From Pseudomonadota bacterium (GTDB taxonomy: Bacteria; Pseudomonadota; Alphaproteobacteria; Sphingomonadales; Sphingomonadaceae): a DNA stretch of 34,217 bases. Under the pieces are notes generated by a model. That model made no database searches and was not told where the DNA came from. It worked only from the letters and a program-made list of their open reading frames with translations. Of this stretch, positions 1 to 6,801 are shown in pieces. How positions within the stretch are numbered: position 1 is the stretch's first letter; the number at the start of each line of letters is the position of its first letter. The position numbers and the translations under genes are program-made. The stretch covers positions 23,105-57,321 of the forward strand of contig JADDQD010000249.1 in assembly GCA_016781555.1 (NCBI GenBank), in the 5' to 3' direction.

Positions 1-63
1 ATGCAGAGGGTTCAATATTTCTCCCGCCGGGCCATCGCGCAGGTTCATGAAATACAGGGCCAT
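1..63 (-). CDS. Partial DUF6894-like small protein (N-terminus only)
   Basis: The gene runs off the left edge of the window; only 21 codons are visible. The start MALYFMNLRDG resembles the opening of DUF6894 proteins, small alphaproteobacterial proteins that typically begin with a hydrophobic/aromatic strand followed by LRDG or HLRDG. The role of the family is not known. The ribosome site is weak (a GGGAC stretch on the minus strand). The identification rests on a short N-terminal match, so it is tentative. Confidence 0.4.
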   Translation of the reverse strand, partial: MALYFMNLRDGPAGEILNPLH

Positions 64-189
64 AGTCGTCGTGTCCCATCTTTCCGCTCCAAGGCGGATG
101 GTTCCCTGTCGTCTGGGAGCCTGGCAATCCCCCCGCTGGTACCACTATGGACGCGCTAACAATCGGGCTGGGCAGTAACTCAGCATAAG

Positions 190-366
190 TCAGGCTGCGA
201 GTTGAACGGTCGACAATGCCTGCTCTACGCCAAGTACTTCGAGCTTCTTTGAATATGCTTCAGCCAGTTTTCGGTGGCACTGCTCCGCCGCCGCAGAAGG
301 GGAGTTGTCAGCAGCGAACAGTTCTTCCGCCATTCTGTAGCGGTAGTATTCGACGTCGGCTGCCAT
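190..366 (-). CDS. Small hypothetical protein (58 aa)
   Basis: This is a 58-residue acidic, helical protein beginning MAADVEYYRYR. The N-terminal YYRYR motif followed by an Ala/Glu-rich helix resembles small uncharacterised proteins that are common in sphingomonads. The ATG at 366 is preferred over the one at 381 because a GGGGGT sequence lies about 7 bases upstream of it. There is no signal peptide or membrane segment. No function can be assigned. It shares its strand with the partial DUF6894-like gene, 126 bp downstream of it. Confidence 0.5.
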   Translation of the reverse strand: MAADVEYYRYRMAEELFAADNSPSAAAEQCHRKLAEAYSKKLEVLGVEQALSTVQLAA

Positions 367-910
367 GGTTGTGACCCCCATCTGTGACGTGCGTGAGACT
401 GGACGCTACGCTCGCCCTTGGAATACATTCTCCGCCGGCAAGTGCCGTCGCCGCCAAAAGTCTGGTTAAGCGGGGGATCAGCTCAAAGGAATCGCGCGCT
501 GTCGGCAGTTGCGGCAGACGATTCTGAAAATACGATAAGCTGAATGGCGGTGCCGCGATGTGCATGGTTAAACGCCAAAGCCGGACCAGAGCTAACCGTA
601 GAGCATCCAAATCACGTAAAGCACGCCACCACGAACACCGTCCAGTGCGGCCGCTGAACCCTCATCGAAGCCCTACGCCTGCAGGCCATGATCAGCCTCT
701 TGCCTTTAAACCGTCCGCCTGACCTGCTGCGCATGCCACACACCGCCGGACGGCGCCGGGACTCCTTGACGGTTAAGCCTAAGCGCAACCTCCCGATGCC
801 CGAGCCCACCCCAGGTGAGCGCTAAGCGTCAAGTCATTGGAACTAACCGTGGATTGGCCTGTTGATCTCCTCTGCATGCCGTGAAAGGCAGCGGCACAGG
901 GGGACGTCGC
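367..910. other. Intergenic stretch without a convincing gene
   Basis: About 540 bp between the small minus-strand gene and the plus-strand membrane ORF. Open frames exist on the minus strand (308-610 and 612-809), but their arginine/serine-rich translations lack recognisable motifs and the first overlaps the better-supported gene at 190-366. It may hold the promoter of that gene; nothing else could be supported. Confidence 0.4.
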
Positions 911-1207
911 ATGGCGCATCTGCTCTCTAATGCGTTTTTTATAGGTCTTCTCGTCGGTCTCGCGATGTTGCTTAGACGCCTGTTCCGGCGCTATGGTCCT
1001 GCGATCCGTGCCGCCCTAATCGGTACGTGGATCGCCGCCGACCGGTTAGCCGAGACTGCATTAGGCCGCATCGGAACGTGCCTGCGCGCCAGCTTCCCGA
1101 CTGGAGAGCAGGAACCTCTCAGCGATGACCTGAGCCGCCTCGTGGACCAACTCTCCGAGCCTGATGTGTTCCCCGTCAGCACCTATGGCCCAGATTTGAG
1201 GTTGTGA
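911..1207 (+). CDS. Small membrane protein with its 3' end replaced by the IS left end
   Basis: The ATG at 911 has an AGGGGGA ribosome site 8 bases upstream, better than the GTG at 881. The protein starts MAHLLSN and has one hydrophobic segment at residues 5-20 (FFIGLLVGLAML), then a basic amphipathic region and a polar tail. The inferred insertion-sequence terminus lies at 1167, so about the last 13 residues and the stop codon are read from IS DNA; the native part is about residues 1-85. No family was recognised. It may be a truncated gene or a gene that lost only a few terminal codons. Confidence 0.45.
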   Translation: MAHLLSNAFFIGLLVGLAMLLRRLFRRYGPAIRAALIGTWIAADRLAETALGRIGTCLRASFPTGEQEPLSDDLSRLVDQLSEPDVFPVSTYGPDLRL

Positions 1208-1231
1208 TTTAAGGAGGATTTGGGTCTCGTC
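1167..1231. repeat. IS left terminal inverted repeat
   Basis: It begins TGTTCCCCGTCAG and ends in GGGTCTCGTC. It pairs imperfectly with 2616-2677. The outer 23 bases and the inner CTCGTC block match best; one or two small gaps are needed in between. Confidence 0.65.
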
Positions 1232-1251
1232 GTAGTGACGAAGGAACGAAG

Positions 1252-1626
1252 ATGAGACCCAAATCCTCAAGCGCCAAGAAGCCTGCGGAGCAGGTGGTGA
1301 AGGACATTCGCCGGGCGACCCGGCGGCACTTCTCGGCGGAAGACAAGATCAGGATCGTGCTGGAAGGTCTGCGCGGTGACGACAGCATCGCCGAGCTGTG
1401 CCGCAAGGAAGGCATCGCCCAGAGCCTGTATTACACCTGGTCGAAGGAGTTCATGGAAGCCGGCAAGCGCCGTCTGGCTGGTGACACCGCCCGGGCCGCC
1501 ACCACCGACGAGGTGAAGGATCTGCGTCGGGAGGCCGGCGCCCTGAAGGAATGCGTTGCCGACCTGACACTCGAGAACCGCCTGCTGAAAAAAAGCATCA
1601 TCGCGGATGGGGGAGACCAAGAATGA
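1252..1626 (+). CDS. IS3-family transposase OrfA
   Basis: A 124-residue DNA-binding subunit of the transposase. A basic N-terminus is followed by a helix-turn-helix of the transposase_8 (IS3/IS911) type at about residues 28-70, with the family string GIAQSLYYTWSKEFMEAGK. The C-terminal half (residues 85-118) is a coiled-coil-like helix with LTLENRLLKKS, used in this family for dimerisation and OrfA-OrfAB contact. The stop codon overlaps the orfB start as ATGA (1623-1626). It normally binds the terminal repeats and tempers transposition. The gene looks intact. Confidence 0.9.
   Translation: MRPKSSSAKKPAEQVVKDIRRATRRHFSAEDKIRIVLEGLRGDDSIAELCRKEGIAQSLYYTWSKEFMEAGKRRLAGDTARAATTDEVKDLRREAGALKECVADLTLENRLLKKSIIADGGDQE
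1588..1595 (+). other. A7G run, candidate -1 frameshift site between orfA and orfB
   Basis: Seven A residues and a G lie in the codons for Lys113-Lys114-Ser115 of OrfA, inside the region where the orfB frame is already open (from 1551). IS3 elements often make OrfAB by a -1 slip on A6G. Here the orfA phase is AAA AAA AGC, so the classic tandem A AAA AAG phasing is not met. A single-tRNA slip from the second AAA, or transcriptional slippage on the A run, would still join the frames. Translational coupling through ATGA is the alternative. Confidence 0.5.
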
Positions 1627-2603
1627 GGTATCCCGCATCCGAAAAGCTCGAGATCATCAGAATCGTCGAGCAGTCCCACCTGGCGGCACGGCGCACGCTG
1701 GAGCAGCTGGGCATCCCGCGCCGGACCTTCTGCCGCTGGTATGACCGCTATCTCAATGGCGGGCCGGACGCGCTGGCGGATCGGCCCTCGGCGCCGAGCC
1801 GGGTGTGGAACCGCATCCCGACGGACATCCATGACCATATCATCGAGCTGGCGCTGGAGCAGTCCGAGCTGAGCCCCCGGGAACTGGCGGTGCGGTTTAC
1901 CGATGAGAAGCGCTACTTCGTGTCCGAAGCCACGGTTTACCGCCTGTTGAAGGCCCACGACCTGATCACCAGTCCGGCTTTTGTCGTGATCAAGGCTGCG
2001 GATCGGTTCCATACCCCGACCACCCGACCGAACGAGATGTGGCAGACCGACTTCACCTACTTCAAGATCATCGGGTGGGGCTGGATGTATCTGTCGACCG
2101 TGCTCGACGACTTCTCGCGTTACATCATCGCCTCGAAGCTGTGCACAACCATGCGCGCTGAGGATGTCACCGACACGCTGGAACTGGCCCTTGCGGCGTC
2201 AGGATGCGATCAGGCCCATGTCCGCCACAAACCCCGGCTGCTCAGTGACAATGGCCCCAGCTACATCGCGGGCGAACTGGCGGAGTGGATCGAGGCGCAG
2301 AGCATGAGCCATGTGCGCGGCGCCCCGTTCCATCCGCAGACCCAGGGCAAGATCGAGCGCTGGCACCAGACCCTCAAGAACCGCATCTTGCTGGAAAACT
2401 ACTTCCTGCCCGGCGACCTTGAGGCCCAGATCGAGGCATTCATCAAGCACTACAATCACCAGCGCTACCATGAGAGCCTGGGCAACGTGACGCCCGCCGA
2501 TGCCTACTTCGGCAGGGCAGCGGCCATCATCAAACAGCGTGAAAGGATCAAGCGACAGACCCTCGAGCATCGGCGCTTGCAGCACCGCAAGCTCGCCGCC
2601 TAA
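1623..2603 (+). CDS. IS3-family transposase OrfB (DDE integrase)
   Basis: A 326-residue catalytic subunit. An N-terminal HTH-like region (about residues 5-55) precedes an HTH_21-type segment and the rve integrase core (about 135-255). The catalytic triad is visible: Asp143 in WQTDFTY, Asp209 in LLSDNGPSY and Glu245 in GKIERWHQ, giving the IS3 spacing DD(35)E. The C-terminus has the usual YNHQRYHESL and a basic tail. The start ATG at 1623 overlaps the orfA stop. All catalytic residues are present, so the element may still be active, alone or as an OrfAB fusion. Confidence 0.92.
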   Translation: MRYPASEKLEIIRIVEQSHLAARRTLEQLGIPRRTFCRWYDRYLNGGPDALADRPSAPSRVWNRIPTDIHDHIIELALEQSELSPRELAVRFTDEKRYFVSEATVYRLLKAHDLITSPAFVVIKAADRFHTPTTRPNEMWQTDFTYFKIIGWGWMYLSTVLDDFSRYIIASKLCTTMRAEDVTDTLELALAASGCDQAHVRHKPRLLSDNGPSYIAGELAEWIEAQSMSHVRGAPFHPQTQGKIERWHQTLKNRILLENYFLPGDLEAQIEAFIKHYNHQRYHESLGNVTPADAYFGRAAAIIKQRERIKRQTLEHRRLQHRKLAA

Positions 2604-2615
2604 TATCAACCCCCA

Positions 2616-2677
2616 GACGAGGCCGACACTCCGCTAATCTACGCCGCGAGTTGCGCCAAATGTTCTGACGACGGACA
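2616..2677. repeat. IS right terminal inverted repeat
   Basis: Read on the minus strand it begins TGTCCGTCGTCAG and ends in GGCCTCGTC. It is the imperfect inverse of 1167-1231. Its outer boundary coincides with the point where the neighbouring GST frame stops resembling its family. Confidence 0.65.
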
Positions 2678-2893
2678 TTCCGCGATGGCGAGGGTATCCC
2701 AGACGACGAAGCCGTCGTCGATGAGGCAGGGCAGTTTGCCCGAAGGCGAGAAGCGGCGGAAGCCGCCCGCCTCCGCGCGGCTCCCAAGCGGCACAAGTTG
2801 CTCCTGGAATTCAATGCCGAGCGTGCGCATGAGCAACCAGGGTCTCAGTGACCAGGTCGAGTAGTTCTTGTTGGCGATGTAGAGGGTGTACAA
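2639..2893 (-). pseudogene. Glutathione S-transferase, truncated by the IS (N-terminal 72 residues)
   Basis: The frame starts MYTLYIANKNYSTWSLRPW, a characteristic opening of a bacterial GST subfamily with a thioredoxin-fold N-terminal domain of about 80 residues and a helical C-terminal domain (full length near 210-230). The Ser/Trp-Ser-Leu-Arg region and SGKLPCLIDD (the cis-proline loop; here Leu-Pro-Cys) are present. Similarity runs to VVWDTLAIAE at residue 72 and then stops; the following 12 residues and the stop are read from the IS right end (2639-2677). The whole glutathione-independent helical domain is missing, so no active enzyme is expected. Confidence 0.85.
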
Positions 2894-3380
2894 GCTCGTC
2901 TCCTATTGGATCCTGACGCCGGTGCTGGTGCTGTCAGGCTAACGGCAACTTGTCTCCAGCAGGCTGACGTGACCCCCCGTTTCTCATCCATCCGTGGCGA
3001 GAGTCAGCGCATGATCTAAGCCTTGTTGTTGGTACGTAGCAAGCGGCGCACGCGGAGCCCTCGCGTAGCGCAGCGTCCCCGCCGAACTCTCCGTAGAGAG
3101 CGAGCTGCCCCTTTGAGTGGTCCGTTGGCTAGCCACGCTGCTGCGGTTCAGGAAAAGCAACTCCCGCTCACCCCCTTCCGGGGCCGCTCAGCACCTGGCG
3201 CTCAGCGCGAGCGGGTTTGCGAGCTCTGAGGCGGCCTCCGTGCGGCGGCGCGGTCCGGCCTGAGGGCCAGCTACTCCCATCGCCCCCGGGTTCGTGATCG
3301 GCCGGCGCTTGCACAGTTCCCGCTCACGGCAAGCCGTAGGACCACTTGTACGCCCGAACTCCGTCGGCTCTACTGACAAG
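2894..3380. other. Non-coding stretch, probably degenerate mobile or intergenic DNA
   Basis: About 490 bp between the GST remnant and the DUF6771-like gene. The frames here (for example plus 3023-3229 and minus 3188-3379) translate to Arg/Pro-rich strings without motifs. The segment includes C-rich and G-rich runs. It should also hold the former GST promoter. No RNA gene, terminator or intact ORF could be supported. Confidence 0.35.
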
Positions 3381-3575
3381 ATGGACCAGAATGATGTCCT
3401 CCGAGTCGCCAGAGATACGCTTTCGAATGCGCCTCAATGGGTGCGACACGAGTTGGGTTCTAAGGACGAGTTGGCCCGCAGGCGTGCCGAGGACACTCTG
3501 GCCGCGATGATCGCCGCTGCGCTGTTCCCCAATCCCATCGAGCAGTGCCCGTTCAAATGGCGGCCAGTCCATTGA
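3381..3575 (+). CDS. DUF6771-like small protein (64 aa)
   Basis: Starts at the ATG at 3381 with MDQNDVLRVARDTL. The core NAPQWVRHELGSKDELAR followed by RAEDTLAAMIAAAL matches my memory of DUF6771-type small proteins of sphingomonads: a helix, a conserved P-x-W-V-R-x-(D/E)-L, and a C-terminal helix ending in AAMIAAAL. It has no signal peptide or membrane segment and its role is unknown. An upstream in-frame start at 3294 gives a low-complexity extension and is not favoured. The C-terminus (about residues 53-64, ending in WRPVH) looks unlike the family and may be altered. Confidence 0.6.
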   Translation: MDQNDVLRVARDTLSNAPQWVRHELGSKDELARRRAEDTLAAMIAAALFPNPIEQCPFKWRPVH

Positions 3576-3590
3576 GCCGATCGAAAAATA

Positions 3591-3640
3591 ACCGGGCGGA
3601 GAGGGATGTTGGGATTGTGTCTTTGGGGATCCCGCCCGGT
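3591..3640. repeat. Inverted repeat, possible minus-strand terminator
   Basis: ACCGGGCGG (3591-3599) pairs perfectly with CCGCCCGGT (3632-3640) across a 32-base loop. On the minus strand the hairpin is followed by TATTTTTCG, which fits a factor-independent terminator, but the loop is long and no minus-strand gene ends beside it. It lies just after the DUF6771-like gene on the plus strand. Confidence 0.4.
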
Positions 3641-3760
3641 GCCCACGGGTGCTTTGCACACCGCTCAGCGACTCGGATTGTATCCCAAACCGGTAAATTG
3701 GACCAGCCTCGTCGTTTCACAAACCGCTCGATTCTCGGATCACTGCGGGGGCTCGGAAAA

Positions 3761-3791
3761 CAAAAACGCCCCGGCCATAAACAGCCGGGGC
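3761..3791 (-). terminator. Rho-independent terminator, minus strand
   Basis: The perfect stem GCCCCGGC / GCCGGGGC (3768-3775 with 3784-3791, 8-base loop) is followed on the minus strand by GTTTTTGTTTTCC. The terminator looks intact, although the gene it served now survives only as a remnant (3832-3879). Confidence 0.8.
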
Positions 3792-3831
3792 GCATCGAAA
3801 GAGCACTGAACGGCGAAGTCGCCGCCGTCCC

Positions 3832-3879
3832 TTACTTCGGGCCGAAGTTCTTGTCGGCAGGACCCTTGTAGCTCTCGCC
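3832..3879 (-). pseudogene. Remnant 3' end of an unidentified gene next to the terminator
   Basis: In a frame different from the chimeric ORF, the codons for GESYKGPADKNFGPK lead to a stop at 3832-3834, 41 bp before the terminator stem. The composition (Lys/Gly/Asp) and the position just before a clean terminator suggest the true C-terminus of a lost gene, joined by deletion to the ligase scrap. The family is not recognised. Confidence 0.3.
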
Positions 3880-4263
3880 CGGAGCATGCGCCGAGCTGCG
3901 TGCGATAACTCTCATACTTGATCTCGTGGATCCAGTCGTCGCCTTGAGGCGGCGCGGCGACCAGCGTCGGGAGCATCGGCTCCAGGAAGGCAAGTTCGAG
4001 CGGGATAGGATCGTGACCAGCTTCCTCGTGCCAGAGAACGTCGCCAAGCTGGGGTCGATCGACGGCCTGGCCGCAGGCCGGGCATTGATAGAAATGATCC
4101 ACCTCGCGCGTGAGGTCGGGTGCGGTGACCCGAAGCCGATTCAGTTCGGCTCGGGAAGGCTTCGGCTTGGTGGCTTTCCGAGACACGGGTCAGGAACACC
4201 ATGCTCGCCACCTGTGTTCCGAAGCGGAAATCTGAATCTCAGAGTGACACACGAGGAGGACGC

Positions 4264-4448
4264 ATGGCGGACGACAAGAGCAATGTTGGTGAGCCAGACC
4301 GCAGCCGGGTTTCAGGCAGCGGGCCTTACGAGGTCAGCTATCTTGCGGGAAGCACGGGATTTCGGCCGAGCAAGCGCGGGACCTCATCGCAAAGCATGGC
4401 AACAACCGGGAAATCCTGGACCGGGAGGCGGAGAAGCTGAAGCGCTGA
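4264..4448 (+). pseudogene. DUF3606-like gene split by a frameshift
   Basis: The ATG at 4264 has a strong GAGGAGGA ribosome site. The first frame gives MADDKSNVGEPDRSRVSGS and then GPYEVSYLA, the DUF3606 pattern (D-K-x-x-x-G-x-P-D-R-x-R then Y-E-V-x-Y). At about 4347-4350 the family similarity moves to another frame, which continues KHGISAEQARDLIAKHGNN and ends in EKLKR with a TGA at 4446-4448. One missing base, or two extra, in the GCGGGAAG stretch explains this. Restored, the protein would be about 60 residues, normal for the family. Unshifted, translation gives an unrelated 58-residue product. A sequencing error is an alternative. Confidence 0.75.
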
Positions 4449-4798
4449 AGGAGCGGATTGTCCAGGCGACCTCGCGTCAGCAGACACCGATCGCGTTTCG
4501 GGATGGAACAGCGAGCCTTATTCGAATACCAATTGGCTGCCGCGGCGTGGCTGCGGCGCGGTCGGCCGATGTATAGCGGGATGTATAGCCCGGTGGTATA
4601 GCGGCCGAGGTGAAGCCAATCGGGAATAGCGGATTTCTGCGGTTTACCGGACATGGCGGCCCCTCCCGTAGGGGTCACCAAAAGAAGGGCTGCGGGGCAG
4701 CGCTTCGTTTTGGTGACAGCGAGCGCAGCGAAGACTGAGGCCCACCGCCTAAGGTTGATGAGGTGCGCTGTCGACGATCGAGGACCAAGGGCGATCTT
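4449..4798. other. Non-coding stretch with a strong inverted repeat
   Basis: About 350 bp between the DUF3606-like pseudogene and the 3' end of the winged-helix gene. A minus-strand frame (4334-4681) is open but overlaps the pseudogene and has no motif. The notable content is the cruciform at 4674-4717. Confidence 0.4.
4674..4717. repeat. Perfect 10-bp inverted repeat with nested stem
   Basis: GTCACCAAAA (4674-4683) and TTTTGGTGAC (4708-4717) are exact inverses. Inside, GAAG/CTTC and GCTGC/GCAGC also pair, so the whole 44 bases fold into one long hairpin with a single bulge. A smaller CCCCT/AGGGG stem lies directly to the left. It could be a REP-like repeat, a terminator at the end of the quorum-sensing operon (minus strand), or a mobile-element end. 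Confidence 0.6.
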
Positions 4799-5296
4799 CT
4801 ACGTCGATTTCATAACGAACAGCATTGCCAATCTTCGGGCGGTTTGACCAAGGTAGCTCGTCATCATTTCCTGAGTGCGATTGGTCGTCGAGACGGTCGC
4901 TCGTCTTCCGTCGACGTGATCTGGGCCCCTGATCAACAGCCCCTCTTTGACGAGCAGGTTTATCCAGCGGAGTGCTGTCGTCGCCGGTACGTTCGCGGCG
5001 ATGCAGGCACTAGAAATCGACACTGATCGACCTTCCATGCGAGCGGCGGTCAAATCGAGCAGAATGTCCCAAGCTGGATCGGAGAAGAGACCCGCAGGCG
5101 CGATGATCTCACGGCTCCGCCGCTGCCGGATCAGTTCTCTGATGTAGGCCGCGGACACCGCTGCCTCGTGCAAGGGCTCAGTATCGCCGGCACGATAACC
5201 TTTGGATTGTAAAAGCTCGTGCAGGGAGTCGAGGAAGGTCCTCTCTTTCCCGGTCAGGTTTCCGGAACCTGCTTTGGCGGATGCGTTGCCGGCCAT
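4799..5296 (-). CDS. Winged-helix (MarR-like) DNA-binding protein
   Basis: A 165-residue protein. The middle segment IRQRRSREIIAPAGLFSDP and DPAWDILLDLTAARMEGR leads into a winged helix-turn-helix at about residues 90-150: SISSACIAANVPATTALRW is the recognition-helix region and DGRRATVS the wing. The pattern is seen in MarR-like regulators that are frequent in sphingomonads. It begins on the base after the luxI stop codon (TAG-ATG), so it is almost certainly translated by coupling with luxI and would report on or modulate the quorum-sensing operon. Ligand and target are unknown. The N-terminal 25 residues are polar and probably disordered. Confidence 0.8.
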   Translation of the reverse strand: MAGNASAKAGSGNLTGKERTFLDSLHELLQSKGYRAGDTEPLHEAAVSAAYIRELIRQRRSREIIAPAGLFSDPAWDILLDLTAARMEGRSVSISSACIAANVPATTALRWINLLVKEGLLIRGPDHVDGRRATVSTTNRTQEMMTSYLGQTARRLAMLFVMKST

Positions 5297-5971
5297 CTAA
5301 GTGCCTGAACCCACTCTTGTGGCGGGCGCGGCAACATTGCTGGCGCCGGTAGTGGCGGAGCTATCCGCGGCGGCGGTCGGAAGCAGGCTCCTGACGTTAA
5401 GCGTCTCGGCCATGTGCGCGATCGCCGCAGTCGAAACCTCGATCTCGATAGCGATTCCGCTGCCGGTCCCGTATCCAATCGGAAGTCCCAGCGGCTTGAA
5501 GCGGTAGGCGCTGTTGATGAAGTAGGGGAGCAGCCGCACGTCGATGAAGTTCACGATCCGTCTAATGCCGGCATTCTGCGCCAGCTGAAGGATGGTGAGA
5601 CGCATCGCCGCGCGGATATCGTCGCGGGCGGCGACACGATATTTCGGTGTGACGAATCCTCGCGTCATTTCCCATGTTTTATCATCGATGATGCTGTCGG
5701 GACCGTCGGCGAGGGCGGAGCTAAAGATGTCCGTCAGCATCGATCCACGAAGCGTTGGCCGCATACGCTGGGAGTGAACCAGGTCGCCGTTGGCCTCGTA
5801 TTCGAGGATGTAGATCGCGTGCTCGTCGTCATACTGGTCGTACTCACGGCCGTTTGAGTGCGGCAGATCCCAGCCGTTCTCGTCGATGAAGACCTTTTTG
5901 CGCCAAATGTGCATCTCGTCGATCTTCGACGCGTGAAGCTGCCTGTCAGCGGCGGTGATCACGTAAAACAT
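5297..5971 (-). CDS. luxI: LuxI-family acyl-homoserine-lactone synthase
   Basis: A 224-residue autoinducer synthase, making an acyl-homoserine lactone from S-adenosylmethionine and an acyl carrier (or acyl-CoA). Family landmarks are in order: MHIWRKKVFIDENGWDLP with the conserved Arg and Phe at about residues 24-28, YDQYDDEHAIYIL (the acidic D-x-x-D region, about residues 44-56), HSQRMRPT with the catalytic-site Arg (about residue 70), and KTWEMTRGFV with Glu-x-x-Arg (about residue 101). The C-terminal 30 residues are an Ala/Thr/Ser-rich tail beyond the usual fold. The ATG has a GGGAG ribosome site 8 bases upstream. It follows luxR by 47 bp on the same strand and abuts the winged-helix gene. 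The acyl chain cannot be predicted. Confidence 0.93.
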   Translation of the reverse strand: MFYVITAADRQLHASKIDEMHIWRKKVFIDENGWDLPHSNGREYDQYDDEHAIYILEYEANGDLVHSQRMRPTLRGSMLTDIFSSALADGPDSIIDDKTWEMTRGFVTPKYRVAARDDIRAAMRLTILQLAQNAGIRRIVNFIDVRLLPYFINSAYRFKPLGLPIGYGTGSGIAIEIEVSTAAIAHMAETLNVRSLLPTAAADSSATTGASNVAAPATRVGSGT

Positions 5972-6018
5972 GCATCGGGCTCCCTATCGAGCTTCCAAGA
6001 TGCACGCCTACTTGGCCT

Positions 6019-6789
6019 CTAATGAATACGGCTTTTCCCGTAGGGGTCGTTCTCCTCGTCGAACCCTATAAGCCAGCCGTGTCTCCACGCTTCGAAGATC
6101 GCACTCGCCCGGTTGCTCGCTCCCAGCTTCGCACGAGCGTTGTCGATGTGCGTCCCAACCGTGCGCGGAGAGATCGAAAGTATGCGGCCTATCGCCCAGT
6201 CGGTCTTCCCCTGCGAGGCCCAGCTGAGACACTGGCATTCCCGGCTCGTCAGAGGTGTCGACGTGGGCTGATCCGCGCTGATCTCGAGCAGCGAGTTGCC
6301 GCAAGCCGCGTAGACGGTGGAGATGGCGGTCAGGGACGCGCGTTCGGCCCGATCGTGCTCAACCAGCGCATCGCTCGTCATGATGACGCCGACGACATCG
6401 CCATAGCTTCCCGTCACCGGGACCAGGAAGCCGCTGCGCAAGCCCGCCTTGCTCGCTTGGGTAAACACCTCCACCTCCTGAGGCCGCAACACGCCTGATT
6501 GCACGTCGGACCACGAGAACGATGAAGACCGCGCAAATATCTGACCCACGGTGGGATCGTGAAGGGCCAACTGCTCCTTGGTGTACCGCTTCACCCAGTC
6601 GCCACTGCTCCGTCCGAACAACATGCGGGGCTGGAATGGTCTGCCCGGTGAGGCGTAGTGCAAGCAGCCGAAGAAGGGGTAGCCGAACATGTCCAGCGTG
6701 GTCGCGAACATGTCGTTCAAGTGTCCTAGGCTCCTTGCCTCGGGACCCTCTTGAAGGAACCGAAAGGCGCTCTGCTCCCGGAGATTCAT
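6019..6789 (-). CDS. luxR: LuxR-family quorum-sensing transcription factor
   Basis: The autoinducer-binding domain covers about residues 15-165 and the LuxR helix-turn-helix about 175-240 (numbered from the ATG at 6789, 256 residues). Ligand-pocket landmarks are WVKRYTKEQLALHDPTV (conserved Trp, Tyr and Asp-Pro) and the following SFSWSDV. The DNA-binding part has LTSRECQCLSWASQGKT and ISPRTVGTHIDNARAKLGA, with the invariant Glu, Leu and Gly. The start is uncertain: an ATG at 6873 adds 28 residues without an obvious ribosome site, while the AGGAGG nearest the 6789 start is 19 bases away. It is probably transcribed together with luxI, and a 20-bp dyad covers its leader. Confidence 0.92.
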   Translation of the reverse strand: MNLREQSAFRFLQEGPEARSLGHLNDMFATTLDMFGYPFFGCLHYASPGRPFQPRMLFGRSSGDWVKRYTKEQLALHDPTVGQIFARSSSFSWSDVQSGVLRPQEVEVFTQASKAGLRSGFLVPVTGSYGDVVGVIMTSDALVEHDRAERASLTAISTVYAACGNSLLEISADQPTSTPLTSRECQCLSWASQGKTDWAIGRILSISPRTVGTHIDNARAKLGASNRASAIFEAWRHGWLIGFDEENDPYGKSRIH

Positions 6790-6801
6790 AGCGGACTTAT
6801 T

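Larger units (their letters stand above)
1167..2677 (+). mobile_element. Complete IS3-family insertion sequence, about 1.5 kb
   Basis: The element carries the two overlapping transposase frames typical of IS3 (orfA with a helix-turn-helix and leucine-zipper-like tail, orfB with a DDE integrase core). Its ends were placed by two independent signs. The sequences 1167-1231 and the reverse complement of 2616-2677 are imperfect inverted repeats that both begin TG, as IS3 ends do, with 17 of the first 23 bases identical. The glutathione S-transferase reading frame on the right also loses its family similarity exactly at 2677/2678. No matching short target duplication is seen (ATG before the left end, TTC after the right end), and the flanking genes are unrelated. 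Both points suggest that the element has taken part in a deletion or rearrangement since insertion. Confidence 0.85.
3740..4186 (-). pseudogene. Chimeric ORF: small zinc-ribbon protein fused to a LigD ligase fragment
   Basis: GTG start at 4186. Residues 1-63 resemble a small sphingomonad protein with DLTREVDHFYQCPACGQ; Cys35/Cys38 with His53 and His58 could bind zinc. Residues about 66-98 (EPMLPTLVAAPPQGDDWIHE onward) are the start of the ATP-dependent ligase domain of a LigD-type DNA ligase, used in bacterial end joining. The catalytic motif I, normally K-Y-D-G-Y-R, reads KYESYR: the lysine is kept but Asp-Gly is changed to Glu-Ser. After residue 98 similarity ends and the frame runs through unrelated DNA and the terminator at 3761-3791. 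It is a decayed junction product; the zinc-ribbon part could still be made. Confidence 0.6.

Noticed and set aside
308-610. A 100-residue minus-strand frame near the left edge
   Set aside because: It overlaps the better-supported small gene at 190-366 and has no recognisable domain.
1588-1595. Classic tandem A-AAA-AAG slippery heptamer for orfA/orfB
   Set aside because: The orfA reading phase is AAA AAA AGC, so the canonical phasing is absent; kept only as a possible single-tRNA or transcriptional slip site.
3023-3229. Arg/Pro-rich plus-strand frame
   Set aside because: Low-complexity translation, no ribosome site, no family similarity.
4334-4681. A 115-residue minus-strand frame starting near the 4674 hairpin
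   Set aside because: It runs opposite the DUF3606-like pseudogene and has no motif; the first part could be a short gene, but nothing supports it.
6036-6048. A 13-bp string (TCCCGTAGGGGTC) shared with about 4665-4677
   Set aside because: One copy is inside the luxR coding sequence; two short GC-rich matches in 34 kb are not enough to call a repeat family.
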